From Citrobacter youngae (GTDB taxonomy: Bacteria; Pseudomonadota; Gammaproteobacteria; Enterobacterales; Enterobacteriaceae), in NCBI RefSeq assembly GCF_003818115.1, contig NZ_RPOI01000018.1:62001-126000 (forward strand): a stretch of 64,000 bases of DNA. Reading direction: 5' to 3'. The position numbers were made by a program, and so were the translations under genes. Within the stretch, counting starts at the first letter, position 1, and the number at the start of each line of letters is the position of its first letter. The notes below the pieces were generated by a model that had not been told where the DNA came from, did no database searches, and saw only the letters and a list, made by a program, of their open reading frames with translations. Shown piece by piece: positions 36,616 through 45,311 of this stretch.

Positions 36616-37821
36616 TCAGAAAGTTAATTTATCCCGCTTTTTTGCCCGCAACTCGTTAACAATACCTACAAACGCAAGACCGACGGGAACAAGGGCCCCC
36701 CACAGGACGGAGTTCCAGCCGTAGAGGCTGAGTAGAGCACCTGAAGAAAATGACCCTACAATCATAACCCCAAATACCACAAAATCGTTCAGGGACTGGA
36801 TCTGGGTTTTCTCTTCTGGACGATGATATTCAATGATCTTCGCCGATGCGCCAGTGAAGCCAAAATTCCAGCCGAGACCCAGCAAAATCAGCGACAACCA
36901 GTAGTGAAAAATATCGGTTCCACCGAGTCCGGCGAGGACAGAGCATGCAGTGATAAGCAAACCCGCAGCAGCGATACGCATGGCTCCAAAGCGGTTAATT
37001 AATTTGCCAGTGAAGAAACCCGGACCGTACATGGCAATAACGTGCCACTGGATACCGAGATTGGACGCCTGTTGAGAGATGCCGTGCATGTGCATCGAGA
37101 GTGGTGCAGCCGTCATCAGGAAGTTCATCACCATATAGGTTACCGCACCGCTGAATACGGTTCTGGCAAACCCTGGCTGACGGGCAATTTCGCGTAAAGG
37201 CCGCCCACCCGTTTTTATCGCGCAGGTAGGTTCTGCGGTTTTTACGCCTTTAAGTATGAATGCCGAAATAACGGCCACGAGCGCCTGCGCGAGGAACGTG
37301 ACGGCGAAGGTATGAGGCGGCCAGAGGTGCATCGTGCCTGAAACCAGCATCGGGCCAATCACGCCGGCAACCACGCCGCCTCCCATCACCAGCGACAGGG
37401 CCCGGGCGCGACGTTCTGGCGTGACGCCGTCGGTTGCCGCAAAACGAAAGCTGAGCGCAACGGCTGCATAGGCTCCGCCCATGAAGGCGGCAATGCAGAA
37501 CAATATAAATGAGCCAATCACGACGGCCAGGGCGGCGGTCAGTCCAGTCAAGACACCCGCCCCGGTTCCGACCATAAATGCGCTTTTACGGCCATTTTTA
37601 CGCGCTAATGAGCCTAACGGCAGGATACAGCCTGCCATCCCCAGAACAAACATGGTGATGGGAAGTGTAGCCAGCGAGCTGCCAGGAGCGAGGGCGTTAC
37701 CCACAATTGCGCCAGTGGCATAAAAGACGACAGAGTTGGCACCCGCGAGGGCCTGCGCGGCCGACAGGCGAATGATATTATTTCTCTGGTCTGCAACGGG
37801 CAGGAAATGTTCTGCGGACAT
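36616..37821 (-). CDS. MFS transporter
   Basis: A 401-residue membrane protein with about 11-12 hydrophobic segments. The intracellular loop 2-3 motif reads GSLARKNGRKSAFMVGTGAGVLTG, typical of drug/metabolite exporters of the major facilitator superfamily. It begins five bases after the stop of an alcohol dehydrogenase gene on the same strand, so the two are probably cotranscribed. Substrate unknown. Confidence 0.88.
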   Translation of the reverse strand: MSAEHFLPVADQRNNIIRLSAAQALAGANSVVFYATGAIVGNALAPGSSLATLPITMFVLGMAGCILPLGSLARKNGRKSAFMVGTGAGVLTGLTAALAVVIGSFILFCIAAFMGGAYAAVALSFRFAATDGVTPERRARALSLVMGGGVVAGVIGPMLVSGTMHLWPPHTFAVTFLAQALVAVISAFILKGVKTAEPTCAIKTGGRPLREIARQPGFARTVFSGAVTYMVMNFLMTAAPLSMHMHGISQQASNLGIQWHVIAMYGPGFFTGKLINRFGAMRIAAAGLLITACSVLAGLGGTDIFHYWLSLILLGLGWNFGFTGASAKIIEYHRPEEKTQIQSLNDFVVFGVMIVGSFSSGALLSLYGWNSVLWGALVPVGLAFVGIVNELRAKKRDKLTF

Positions 37822-37825
37822 GTGA

Positions 37826-38854
37826 TTAATTATCCTGATTCATGGTGAGCACTATCCTGTATCGCGCCAGACCTTGCTTAAGTCTGTTGAGCGCCTCATT
37901 TGCCCGTTCAAATGGCAACATCTCTGTGATGGGCAACGTCTGAAAGAGGTGGCTGAACTGCAGTGCGCGCTCGGTTTGCGCCGGTGTGCCGACGAAGGAG
38001 CCTGTCAAGGTGCGTTCAGCGCCGATCATCATACCCGGCGAGACCTGCAGCGGCTTTTGTCCTGTACCCAGCAAGATTGTTTTACCCTGGGGGGAGAGGG
38101 CGGACAAGAGGGCTGAAACCGTTTCTGAAGCCGGTGCAGTTGCCACGATAAAATCCACACCGCCGTCATTTTTCAGGCGTTCTGATGCATTTTCCTCAAG
38201 TGTATTGATGTAGTGATGCGCACCCAGCTTAAAGGCCGCGCGTTCTTTTTCGCTACCCCGTGCAATCACAGTCACCTCAAAACCCATTTTACGGGCGTAC
38301 TGAACAGCCATGTGGCCAAGTCCACCCACTCCGAGAACAGCCACTCTGTCGCCCGCTCTTGCGCCTGAATTACGCAGTGCGTTGAAGGTAGCGGTACCGG
38401 CGCAAAGGATCGGGGCTGCATGCACGGAAGAGAGCGCGGAGGGAATTGCTATCAGCGCGGTATATCGCATGACAACGTACTCTGCGTAGCCGCCATCGCA
38501 GCTGAGGCCCGGCGTCAGTTGATTTTCACAGAGATGAAAAAGCCCTCTGCGGCAAGGTTTGCAGTGCTGACAATACCCACCCAGTCGGCCGACGCCTACG
38601 CGCTGACCGCATTGCCAGATATCGGGTACCCTGTTCCCCTTGCGGGCAATAAACCCGACGATTTCATGTCCCGGTATACGGCCGGGTTGGCCCTCCTGCG
38701 GCGCTCTTTCCGCGTCCCGGAGATCGGCACCGCATACTCCGCATGCTTCAATTTTGATAAGCACCTCATCCGAACCGGGAGCGCGTATCGGCCGCTTTGT
38801 CATTTCCAGCACCCCGGGGGCAACGATCTGCATCGCGCGGTATTTTTTATTCAT
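37826..38854 (-). CDS. Zinc-dependent alcohol dehydrogenase
   Basis: A 342-residue medium-chain dehydrogenase. The catalytic-zinc Cys and His are in EACGVCGADLRDAE and GRIPGHEIVG, the structural zinc site is CQHCKPCRRGLFHLCEN, and the cofactor site is VAVLGVGGLGHMAVQYARKMG. The layout matches AdhP/AdhA. The ATG at 38854 is chosen; a GTG nine bases upstream is possible. It precedes the MFS gene, suggesting a small detoxification unit. Confidence 0.9.
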   Translation of the reverse strand: MNKKYRAMQIVAPGVLEMTKRPIRAPGSDEVLIKIEACGVCGADLRDAERAPQEGQPGRIPGHEIVGFIARKGNRVPDIWQCGQRVGVGRLGGYCQHCKPCRRGLFHLCENQLTPGLSCDGGYAEYVVMRYTALIAIPSALSSVHAAPILCAGTATFNALRNSGARAGDRVAVLGVGGLGHMAVQYARKMGFEVTVIARGSEKERAAFKLGAHHYINTLEENASERLKNDGGVDFIVATAPASETVSALLSALSPQGKTILLGTGQKPLQVSPGMMIGAERTLTGSFVGTPAQTERALQFSHLFQTLPITEMLPFERANEALNRLKQGLARYRIVLTMNQDN

Positions 38855-38880
38855 AAATGGCACCGATATAATAGGGATTA

Positions 38881-39093
38881 TCAGATGGCAAGGGCGAGAT
38901 CTTTAGCCCTGGCTTCCTGAACAAAGACGGCCGTCATACAGGCATTAAACGCAGCGAGCATTAATTCCCGCGGATCAGGAGCCAGTCCCTCGCCACCCAG
39001 CGAAACCGGTTCATCGGAATCGATAACATGGTTTTGAAGTGCCAACGGAGCGGAACCACCGGAATACGGCTGGCAGAGCGTCCGGCGCGGTCT
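38881..39093 (-). pseudogene. Truncated OsmC-family gene remnant
   Basis: Directly after the SDR stop the minus strand stays open to TGA 38881-38883: LQNHVIDSDEPVSLGGEGLA then PDPRELMLAAFNACMTAVFV. This corresponds to the N-terminal half and first active-site Cys region (FNACMT) of OsmC-type peroxiredoxins. The second Cys and the C-terminal half are missing, and no start codon with a ribosome site is seen. Confidence 0.65.
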
Positions 39094-39870
39094 TCAGGCG
39101 TTACGGCCAGCCATCACACCGCCATCAATATCCCAGATAGCGCCGGTGACCCAGCCAGTTTTTTCAGAAAGCAGGAAAGCCACAGTTTCCGCGATGTCGA
39201 CTGGCGTACCCACGCGTCCGATCGGATGGAAGCTGTCAAAGCTGTTCATCACATCTTTTACGTCGTCTTTCGGAATGAAGCCTTCGTAAATAGGAGTGTG
39301 AACAACGGCCGGAGAAACCGCATTCACGCGGATCCCTTTTTCACCCAGCTCAATGGCCAGGTTTTTAGTCAGCGCGTGCAGACCGGCTTTGGCCATCGAA
39401 TAGGCTGAAGACGGCGTGGCACCAATCGCCTGCTGCGCCCACATGGAGCCGATATTCACGATGGAGCCTTTAATCCCGGCATCAACCATATTGCGCACCA
39501 CGTCACGGGTAATAAAGAACGTTGCGCGGTTAATGCTCATATACATGTCATAGTCTGACGCTTCATGTTCGGTGAAGGGTTTTGGGAAAAACACGCCAGC
39601 CGCATTGACCAGCAGGCTGATATCTTTGTGTTCGGCATTAATGGTGTCTACCACATGCTGCATCCCTTCTTCTTTCATCAGGTCGGCAACGATGATAGAA
39701 ACCTGACCATCCGCAGCCAGCGCCTGGCGGGCCTGCCCGGCTTTGTCCTGACGATTGCCAACAAGCACAACGCTGCCGCCGTTTTTCAGAACCAGCTTCG
39801 CCGTTTCGAAGCCCATACCGCTTGTACCACCGACCACTAACAGTTTTTTACCGGCAAAAGATGCGTTCAT
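39094..39870 (-). CDS. Short-chain dehydrogenase/reductase (SDR)
   Basis: A 258-residue classical SDR: nucleotide motif [25 protein letters not shown], catalytic Ser in [10 protein letters not shown], and Tyr/Lys in [36 protein letters not shown]. The start ATG 39870 has AGAGG six bases upstream. It faces away from the LysR gene at 40047, its likely regulator. The substrate is unknown. Confidence 0.92.
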   Translation of the reverse strand: MNASFAGKKLLVVGGTSGMGFETAKLVLKNGGSVVLVGNRQDKAGQARQALAADGQVSIIVADLMKEEGMQHVVDTINAEHKDISLLVNAAGVFFPKPFTEHEASDYDMYMSINRATFFITRDVVRNMVDAGIKGSIVNIGSMWAQQAIGATPSSAYSMAKAGLHALTKNLAIELGEKGIRVNAVSPAVVHTPIYEGFIPKDDVKDVMNSFDSFHPIGRVGTPVDIAETVAFLLSEKTGWVTGAIWDIDGGVMAGRNA

Positions 39871-40046
39871 CGCTAACCTCTTTGAATTCATATGGTTGTT
39901 ATTGATGAAAAGCCGTACTCCTCATCGTGTGAAATCAGAATGCCACCCGGACGCCTGATTGACGACTGAGAAGAAATTGCGACTCAGGAAAGAAAATCTT
40001 TCTCGCTGGCGTATACTGAGGAAAATAATGAATCAGGATTTCCACA

Positions 40047-40961
40047 ATGCGATCGCTAAACCGACTTAAATGGCTGCACGCTTTTGAAGCCACCGCCAGG
40101 CACGGCAGCTTTACCGGCGCGGCACAGGAGCTTGGCGTTACGCCCGCTGCAGTAGGCCAACTGGTACGCTCGCTGGAAGACTGGGTCGGACACCCGCTTC
40201 TTCACCGCACCCGCTCCGGAAAAGAGCGGCTGACGCTGGTTGACGAAGCGCAGGAGGCGCTACAGGACATCACGCAGGGGCTGGACAAACTCGAAACCGG
40301 GTTAAACAAGCTTCGCGGCCGCAGCTCGCGTTCGGTGGTGGTGGTGACAGCATCGCAGGTGCTGATGATGAACTGGCTGATGGATCGCCTGAACCGGTTT
40401 TCGGAAACGCACGAAAATATCGATCTGCGGCTTAACGTCACGGAAAAACTGATGGATGTGTCACACGGCGAGGCGGACATCGGTATTCGCTGCGGACAGG
40501 GCGACTGGCCAGGCGTGCATAAAACCTGGCTGATGGATGAAGAAGCGGTGCTGGTCTGCAGTCCGCGCCTGGTGCCGCCCGGGAAAATGGCCTGCCGTGA
40601 ATGGCTCGCCACGCAAAAACTCATTCACGATGACACGCCGCATCCTGGGGCGGATTTTCCGTCATGGGATGCTGTCCTGATGGCGGTCGGTGCACCCGAA
40701 GCGCTGGATAGCGGGCTGCATATTAACTCCACCTCAGCGGTCATCCTGTCGGCCCTGAGCGGCAGGGGCGTGGCCATCGTTCGTTACGCTTTGGTGAAGC
40801 AGCTTATCGAAACCGGTCAGTTGGTTCAACTGCACCCCGATCGCCGTTGGCCGCTCAAATGGTCCTATTATCTGGTCACCCCGCAACAAAAAGTTATGCG
40901 TGATGAAGTCAACGTTTTCCATGACTGGCTTCTTCAGGATGTCGTCTCAGACCGTTCATAA
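40047..40961 (+). CDS. LysR-family regulator (GcvA-like)
   Basis: A 304-residue LysR regulator of the GcvA type: HTH LNRLKWLHAFEATARHGSFTGAAQELGVTPAAVGQLVRSLEDWVG, ligand domain HGEADIGIRCGQGDWPGVHKTWLMDEEAVLVCSP. It is divergent from the SDR gene across 176 bases. Downstream plus-strand genes at 41178-41840 may also be under its control. Confidence 0.88.
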   Translation: MRSLNRLKWLHAFEATARHGSFTGAAQELGVTPAAVGQLVRSLEDWVGHPLLHRTRSGKERLTLVDEAQEALQDITQGLDKLETGLNKLRGRSSRSVVVVTASQVLMMNWLMDRLNRFSETHENIDLRLNVTEKLMDVSHGEADIGIRCGQGDWPGVHKTWLMDEEAVLVCSPRLVPPGKMACREWLATQKLIHDDTPHPGADFPSWDAVLMAVGAPEALDSGLHINSTSAVILSALSGRGVAIVRYALVKQLIETGQLVQLHPDRRWPLKWSYYLVTPQQKVMRDEVNVFHDWLLQDVVSDRS

Positions 40962-41177
40962 ACTGCCCCCTCAGGCATTACGCTGCCCCGGCAATCACGT
41001 CGGGCGCGTAGTGCTTATACCACGACAATCCACGACATAGAATTTCTTTTCTGCTTCGCAAGATTATCTGATTTGTTGAAGCTGTCTGGCTTTCTGATAA
41101 TCGCCCTCAACGAAAGGTAATACAGACCGGTTTTTTAAACGGGCGTATTACTTCAACCCTGAACGAAGGAGAGAACG

Positions 41178-41459
41178 ATGGCTTATCTGCAAATCACCCT
41201 GAATATCAGTAATGAAAACCGTGCGGCAGCCGCTGAGGTATACCAGAAATACAAAACTCCGTTTCTGACCACCATTGAGGGTGCCACCTCTAAAGAGCTG
41301 CTTGTCCGCGACGAAGACGTCCAGGTGCTGCACGGTTTTACGACCGTTGCGCAGGCGCAGGCATACCTTAACAGCCTGCTGTTTACGCAGGATGTCGTTG
41401 CCGGATTAAAACCGTATTTAAACAGTGCGCCTGACGTGCGTATTTTCGACGTCATTTAA
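41178..41459 (+). CDS. Small ABM/EthD-like ferredoxin-fold protein
   Basis: The 93-residue product begins MAYLQITLNISNENRAAAAE and ends in FTQDVVAGLKPYLNSAPDVRIFDVI, a beta-alpha-beta pattern like dimeric alpha/beta barrel proteins (antibiotic biosynthesis monooxygenase/EthD-like). GGAGAG precedes the ATG. It is cotranscribed with the carboxymuconolactone decarboxylase-like gene 36 bases downstream. No catalytic residue can be assigned. Confidence 0.7.
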   Translation: MAYLQITLNISNENRAAAAEVYQKYKTPFLTTIEGATSKELLVRDEDVQVLHGFTTVAQAQAYLNSLLFTQDVVAGLKPYLNSAPDVRIFDVI

Positions 41460-41495
41460 TAACTTTTCTGAGACAAACAACAACCGGAGTTTTGA

Positions 41496-41840
41496 ATGTT
41501 CTTAAACTGGAATGAATATCGCAGTGGCCTGCTCGCCACCATCGACAAATTTGCCAAACTGCAGCCTGAGTTTATGAAAGGCTTTCAGCAGATGGATAAA
41601 GGTGCGTCAGAAAACAAGCACCTCGATCCCAAAACCCATGAACTGATTGCGCTGGCCGTGGCCGTAACCACCCGCTGCGACGGTTGCCTGGCCGTTCATG
41701 TGGATGCTGCTGTTAAGTACGGTGCCACGCGCGAAGAGATCGCCGAAGCGCTGGCGGTTGCCATAAACCTGAATACCGGCGCCGCGCTGACGTATACCGC
41801 ACGCGCACTGGATGTGTACGATAATCTGCCGAACAAATAG
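41496..41840 (+). CDS. Carboxymuconolactone decarboxylase/AhpD-like protein
   Basis: The 114-residue product has the CMD core HELIALAVAVTTRCDGCLAVHVDAAVKYGATREEIAEALAVAIN. The CxxCxxxH motif (CDGCLAVH) is the redox-active centre of AhpD-type alkylhydroperoxidases. It may protect against peroxides or act as a thiol reductant. A decayed ChrR-like cupin gene follows after about 40 bases. Confidence 0.88.
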   Translation: MFLNWNEYRSGLLATIDKFAKLQPEFMKGFQQMDKGASENKHLDPKTHELIALAVAVTTRCDGCLAVHVDAAVKYGATREEIAEALAVAINLNTGAALTYTARALDVYDNLPNK

Positions 41841-41881
41841 GCCTGCACACGGCTCCGCGTGGGGCCGTCTAATCACTGATT

Positions 41882-42295
41882 ATGATGTTACTGAATTCTG
41901 ATTTTTCGCAGCGCGTGATCATTACCCCGGATGATTATCAATGGATATTTTAACCCCAGCCCGGGGTTGAGCGCATGATGCTTGACCGGATTGGTCGCAA
42001 GCAGGTACGCGCAACCCTTTTCGTCAAGCTGCGCCAGATGTCTGCCGATGCACGCCAGTCGCTCAGGTTATATACGCAGAAGGCGACTAACTGGCATGGT
42101 CAGCCGCAAAGACAAGTCTTCGCTTTATTCTCTGGCACCTCAGAAACAGTGCTGCTTCAGAAGCTTGCCCCAGGCGCGCGGATTTTCTGTGTGGCCGCAT
42201 GTTGGCGGAGCAGAGATCCGCGACGTATCCGAGCCAGATTCGGGTAAAACGGCGATTTTTGGTTTTACTGGCGTACTTGCAAAATCGAGATGAAC
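41882..42295 (+). pseudogene. Decayed ChrR-like cupin gene
   Basis: Pieces read MLLNSDFSQRVIITPDDYQW, then a TAA, PSPGVERMMLDRIGRKQVRA, MSADARQSLRLYTQKATNW, QVFALFSGTSETVLLQKLAP and, in a third frame, HVGGAEIRDVSEPDSGKTAI. These follow the order of a bicupin ChrR-type anti-sigma/cupin protein with an early frameshift, an internal deletion and a late frameshift. It is not functional. Confidence 0.62.
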
Positions 42296-42598
42296 TGTCA
42301 GCGATGCTGTTCTCAAAAGCCTTTGTCGGGAGCCGCTCGTACGCTTATTTGGGCAGGATGCGGTAGAGCCCGAAGCTGAGTATATAAAAGACTGGGCGGC
42401 CGATCCGTTTCTGCAACGGAATTTGATCTCCAGCAGGAAGTCAGTCACGTAATACCTGAGCAACTTTCCGCCAGGGGAGAATTGTCCGGTGAGATAACAG
42501 GTATTGCCAGTGAATGGTCGCCGCAGTTCCCGGGCTATCTGACAGGCGCAATTGACTCTGCATTAACGGGCGTTCAGCGCTGGCTACAACAGAAATAA
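42296..42598 (+). pseudogene. C-terminal remnant of flavin amine oxidase gene
   Basis: VRLFGQDAVEPEAEYIKDWA then, after a -1 shift, SATEFDLQQEVSHVIPEQ and ASEWSPQFPGYLTGAIDSAL end at TAA 42596-42598. The order and spacing fit the C-terminus of FAD-dependent monoamine oxidases (DWAxDPxSxTE ... ASExSPxxPGYxxGAI). The FAD-binding N-terminus is absent. Confidence 0.62.
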
Positions 42599-42702
42599 CC
42601 CGCGAAAATGGGGGGCTACCATCCGAGCAGGAGATGGGTTGTTGAAAACAGAGTATCCGGTTCGATAATGCGTCAGCTTTTAAAAAGAGCTGGCTTCTGA
42701 AG

Positions 42703-42728
42703 CGTCCGCTCCTGGCACAATGCGGACA
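42703..42728 (+). repeat. Short intergenic repeat, left copy
   Basis: CGTCCGCTCCTGGCACAATG then CGGACA; a second copy differing at five positions lies at 43437-43462. The ends CGTCCGC and GCGGACA are nearly inverted, and the following 45 bases (to GAAGCGGACG) continue the palindromic character. Function unknown. Confidence 0.6.
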
Positions 42729-42792
42729 AGCTGACTTAGCTGAAGGTCCGCTGAGAGCGAGAAGCGGACGTTTTGGTTGCAGTACATGTATC

Positions 42793-43344
42793 TTAATCAC
42801 CCAAGGAGGGCGAATTGCCACTGGAAATATTTAATTTAGACATGGGGTTACTAGTTAGCTCGCCTGCAATAATAAGATCGCGTACTTCATATAATTTGCT
42901 ACTGACTTTATGAAGATCAGATATGAATCTATCCAGAAATTCATTGGTCACCTCGAAATATTTATCTTTTTCGTCTACCCTGCGATGCAGAATTTGCTCA
43001 CCCATTTCGTTTGTTATTGGATATGCATGTACAAAGTCAGATCGCTCAGTATTTAATTTCTCAAATAGTTTAGCTGCATCCAAACCTGTTCGGTAAGCGA
43101 TACGACTTGATGGCTTTACCTTTCTTACGCTTGCACGGAAGGCATCCAGAATGTCACCGCCCATTTTTCCTTGAAGTGCAGTCCGGTCTAGTGTTTTATC
43201 CAAAAGCGAAGCTATTTCGGTCATGAAGCTAGCTATTGAGCCGAAGCCATACACAGCGATACCCAGCCTGTAGAGATAAAGATCGTTATCCGGTAAAGCG
43301 AGGAGGGTTTGTCGTTTAATTCTACTAAGTTCTTCCAGATTCAT
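42793..43344 (-). CDS. Hypothetical protein with HEPN-like motif
   Basis: The 183-residue helical protein has no signal or membrane segment. LNTERSDFVHAYPIT contains R101-x4-H106, the shape of the RX4-6H motif of HEPN RNase domains, in a region predicted to be helical. The gene has AT-richer codon use than its neighbours and is bracketed by copies of a 26-base repeat at 42703 and 43437. It stands alone, without an obvious MNT or other antitoxin partner. A HEPN toxin-like role is inference from one motif. Confidence 0.6.
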   Translation of the reverse strand: MNLEELSRIKRQTLLALPDNDLYLYRLGIAVYGFGSIASFMTEIASLLDKTLDRTALQGKMGGDILDAFRASVRKVKPSSRIAYRTGLDAAKLFEKLNTERSDFVHAYPITNEMGEQILHRRVDEKDKYFEVTNEFLDRFISDLHKVSSKLYEVRDLIIAGELTSNPMSKLNISSGNSPSLGD

Positions 43345-43436
43345 ACTGAATCCTCATTTTCACAGGTGATGAAAAAAAGCAACAGCTTGCCAGTCTAACT
43401 CATTGGCCAATAATTAATACTTCTTGGTGTATGTCA

Positions 43437-43462
43437 CGTCCGCTTCTGGCACAAAGCGAACA
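43437..43462 (+). repeat. Short intergenic repeat, right copy
   Basis: CGTCCGCTTCTGGCACAAAG then CGAACA, matching the copy at 42703-42728 at 21 of 26 positions or better and lying on the other side of the HEPN-like gene. Shorter pieces occur at 32437 and, more diverged, at 55429-55460 and 53423-53455 (opposite strand). Confidence 0.6.
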
Positions 43463-43586
43463 TTCTAAAACAAGTTGATGGACGATGAGCATTGCTCATC
43501 GCAAGCATTCAGAGCCAGGCAGAAGGACACTGCGGCACAGTTCCCGTTTCGTTTAGCCGAGGTTTACTGCATACGACCTGTACAAT

Positions 43587-44354
43587 CTACCTCACCACAC
43601 ACATTGGTCTGCCAGATATCGGCTCGGGATGGATCTCCGTTTCCACGCTGAATACGTTTCTCAGCAATCCAGGATTCATCACTGCTTTCGGTGTGCCTTG
43701 TGCCATCACATGTCCGTTGGCCATGACCACCAGATGATCGCAGTATCGGCTGGCCTGATTAAGGTCGTGCAGCACTGCGACTACCGTTTTCCCCTGGGCT
43801 CGGAGTGCGCCCATCAACCGCATCAGTTCCACCTGATGATTGATATCGAGATAGGTCGTTGGCTCATCGAGCAGGACCACGGACGTATCCTGCGCCAGGA
43901 CCATCGCCAGAAATGCGCGCTGGCGCTGGCCGCCAGAAAGATCGGTTAACCGTCTGTCTGCAAGATGATGGATTTGGGTCTGGCTCATGGCGAGATTGAC
44001 CCGCGCATTGTCTTGCGCACAAAGACGCCCCCAAAGTGGTAACCACGGGTTGCGGCCGTAGGAAACCAGCTCTCGGACGGTGATCCCCTCTGGCGTTAAA
44101 TGATGCTGCGGCAGCAGCGCCAGCCGGCGGGCAAGCTGGCGCGATGAGAACGTATTGATGGGATTGTCGTCAAGAAATACGGTGCCGGACTGCGGCATTA
44201 ACAGCCGTGAAAAACAGTTTAACAGCGTCGATTTCCCACAACCGTTAGGGCCAAGTAGCGCAGTAATCTTGCCCGTAGGCAGTGCGAGTGATACGCCGTC
44301 AAGCACCTTGTTTGTCCCGTAACAGACCGTCAGATTTTCAGTTCGTAATGTCAT
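43587..44354 (-). CDS. fecE: Ferric citrate ABC transporter ATPase FecE
   Basis: A 255-residue ATPase: Walker A GPNGCGKST, signature LSGGQRQRAFLAMVLAQ, Walker B VVLLDEPTTYLD and switch HDLN. Sequence and gene order match FecE of E. coli, the last gene of fecABCDE. Its start follows the fecD stop directly. It energises import of iron from ferric citrate delivered by FecB. Confidence 0.96.
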   Translation of the reverse strand: MTLRTENLTVCYGTNKVLDGVSLALPTGKITALLGPNGCGKSTLLNCFSRLLMPQSGTVFLDDNPINTFSSRQLARRLALLPQHHLTPEGITVRELVSYGRNPWLPLWGRLCAQDNARVNLAMSQTQIHHLADRRLTDLSGGQRQRAFLAMVLAQDTSVVLLDEPTTYLDINHQVELMRLMGALRAQGKTVVAVLHDLNQASRYCDHLVVMANGHVMAQGTPKAVMNPGLLRNVFSVETEIHPEPISGRPMCVVR

Positions 44355-45311
44355 TTATCGCATTCTCACAAGCAGCCAGACAAACCACGGCGCACCGATA
44401 ATGGCGGTCAGCACGCCAGCCGGAAGCTCCAGCGGGGGATGAATAATTCGCGCCAGCAGGTCGGCCGCCACCAGCAGCAATGCACCCGTCATGGCCGAAA
44501 CGGGCAGCAGCCAGCGGTGACGCCCACCGGTAATGGTGCGCACCATATGCGGTACCACGAGTCCAATAAAGCTAATCGGGCCGCAGACGGCCACGCCGGT
44601 TGACGTCATGGCAACCGCCAGTAGTAAAGCCTGAAACCGTGTACGCGGCACCGACACCCCGAGCGTGGTGGCACGCGCATCGCCCAATGCCAGGAGGTCG
44701 AGATCGCGGCAAAAACCCAGGCTCAGCGGCAGAAATAACATCAGCAGCGGGGCGGCAATCTTCACAAAACTCCAGTCACGTCCCCATAAGCTGCCGGTCA
44801 GCCACATCAGGGCGCTGTTCACATCCTGCGGGCGCGAAAGCATCAGGTAATCCGTCAGGCTGGCCCAGCAGGCAGAAAGTGCGACACCCGTGAGCGCGAG
44901 CTTCATCGGCTGGCTGGTGTTCGCCAGCATTCTCAGCAGGATCAGGCCTGCCATGCCACCGACAAAGGCCAGCAGCGGCAGGGCAATCACCGGTAGTGAC
45001 GGCAAGAGCAGCAGCGCGCCCACAGAGGCCAGGCTTGCGGCATGATTTACGCCGAGAATATCCGGCGATGCCAGAGGGTTACGCACGATCCCTTGTACCA
45101 GAACGCCTGCCACCGCGAGGGCTGCGCCGACCAGCAGCGCCAGCAGCAATCGCGGCAGGCGGTACGCCGTTAACACGTAATGATACTCGCGCCCGGTGTG
45201 CCAGTCGGTCAGCAGGGCGTGCCAGGGAACGGCGATCACCCCCATTTGCAGAGACAGAAGCGAAAATCCCGTCAATGCGAGGGCGATGAAAATGACTAAC
45301 GCAATTTTCAT
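44355..45311 (-). CDS. fecD: Ferric citrate ABC permease FecD
   Basis: A 318-residue FecCD-family permease with about nine hydrophobic segments; RLPRLLLALLVGAALAVAGVLVQGIVRNPLASPDILGVNHAASL and GPISFIGLVVPHMVR are the family signatures. Its start overlaps the fecC stop by four bases. It forms the membrane channel with FecC. Confidence 0.96.
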   Translation of the reverse strand: MKIALVIFIALALTGFSLLSLQMGVIAVPWHALLTDWHTGREYHYVLTAYRLPRLLLALLVGAALAVAGVLVQGIVRNPLASPDILGVNHAASLASVGALLLLPSLPVIALPLLAFVGGMAGLILLRMLANTSQPMKLALTGVALSACWASLTDYLMLSRPQDVNSALMWLTGSLWGRDWSFVKIAAPLLMLFLPLSLGFCRDLDLLALGDARATTLGVSVPRTRFQALLLAVAMTSTGVAVCGPISFIGLVVPHMVRTITGGRHRWLLPVSAMTGALLLVAADLLARIIHPPLELPAGVLTAIIGAPWFVWLLVRMR

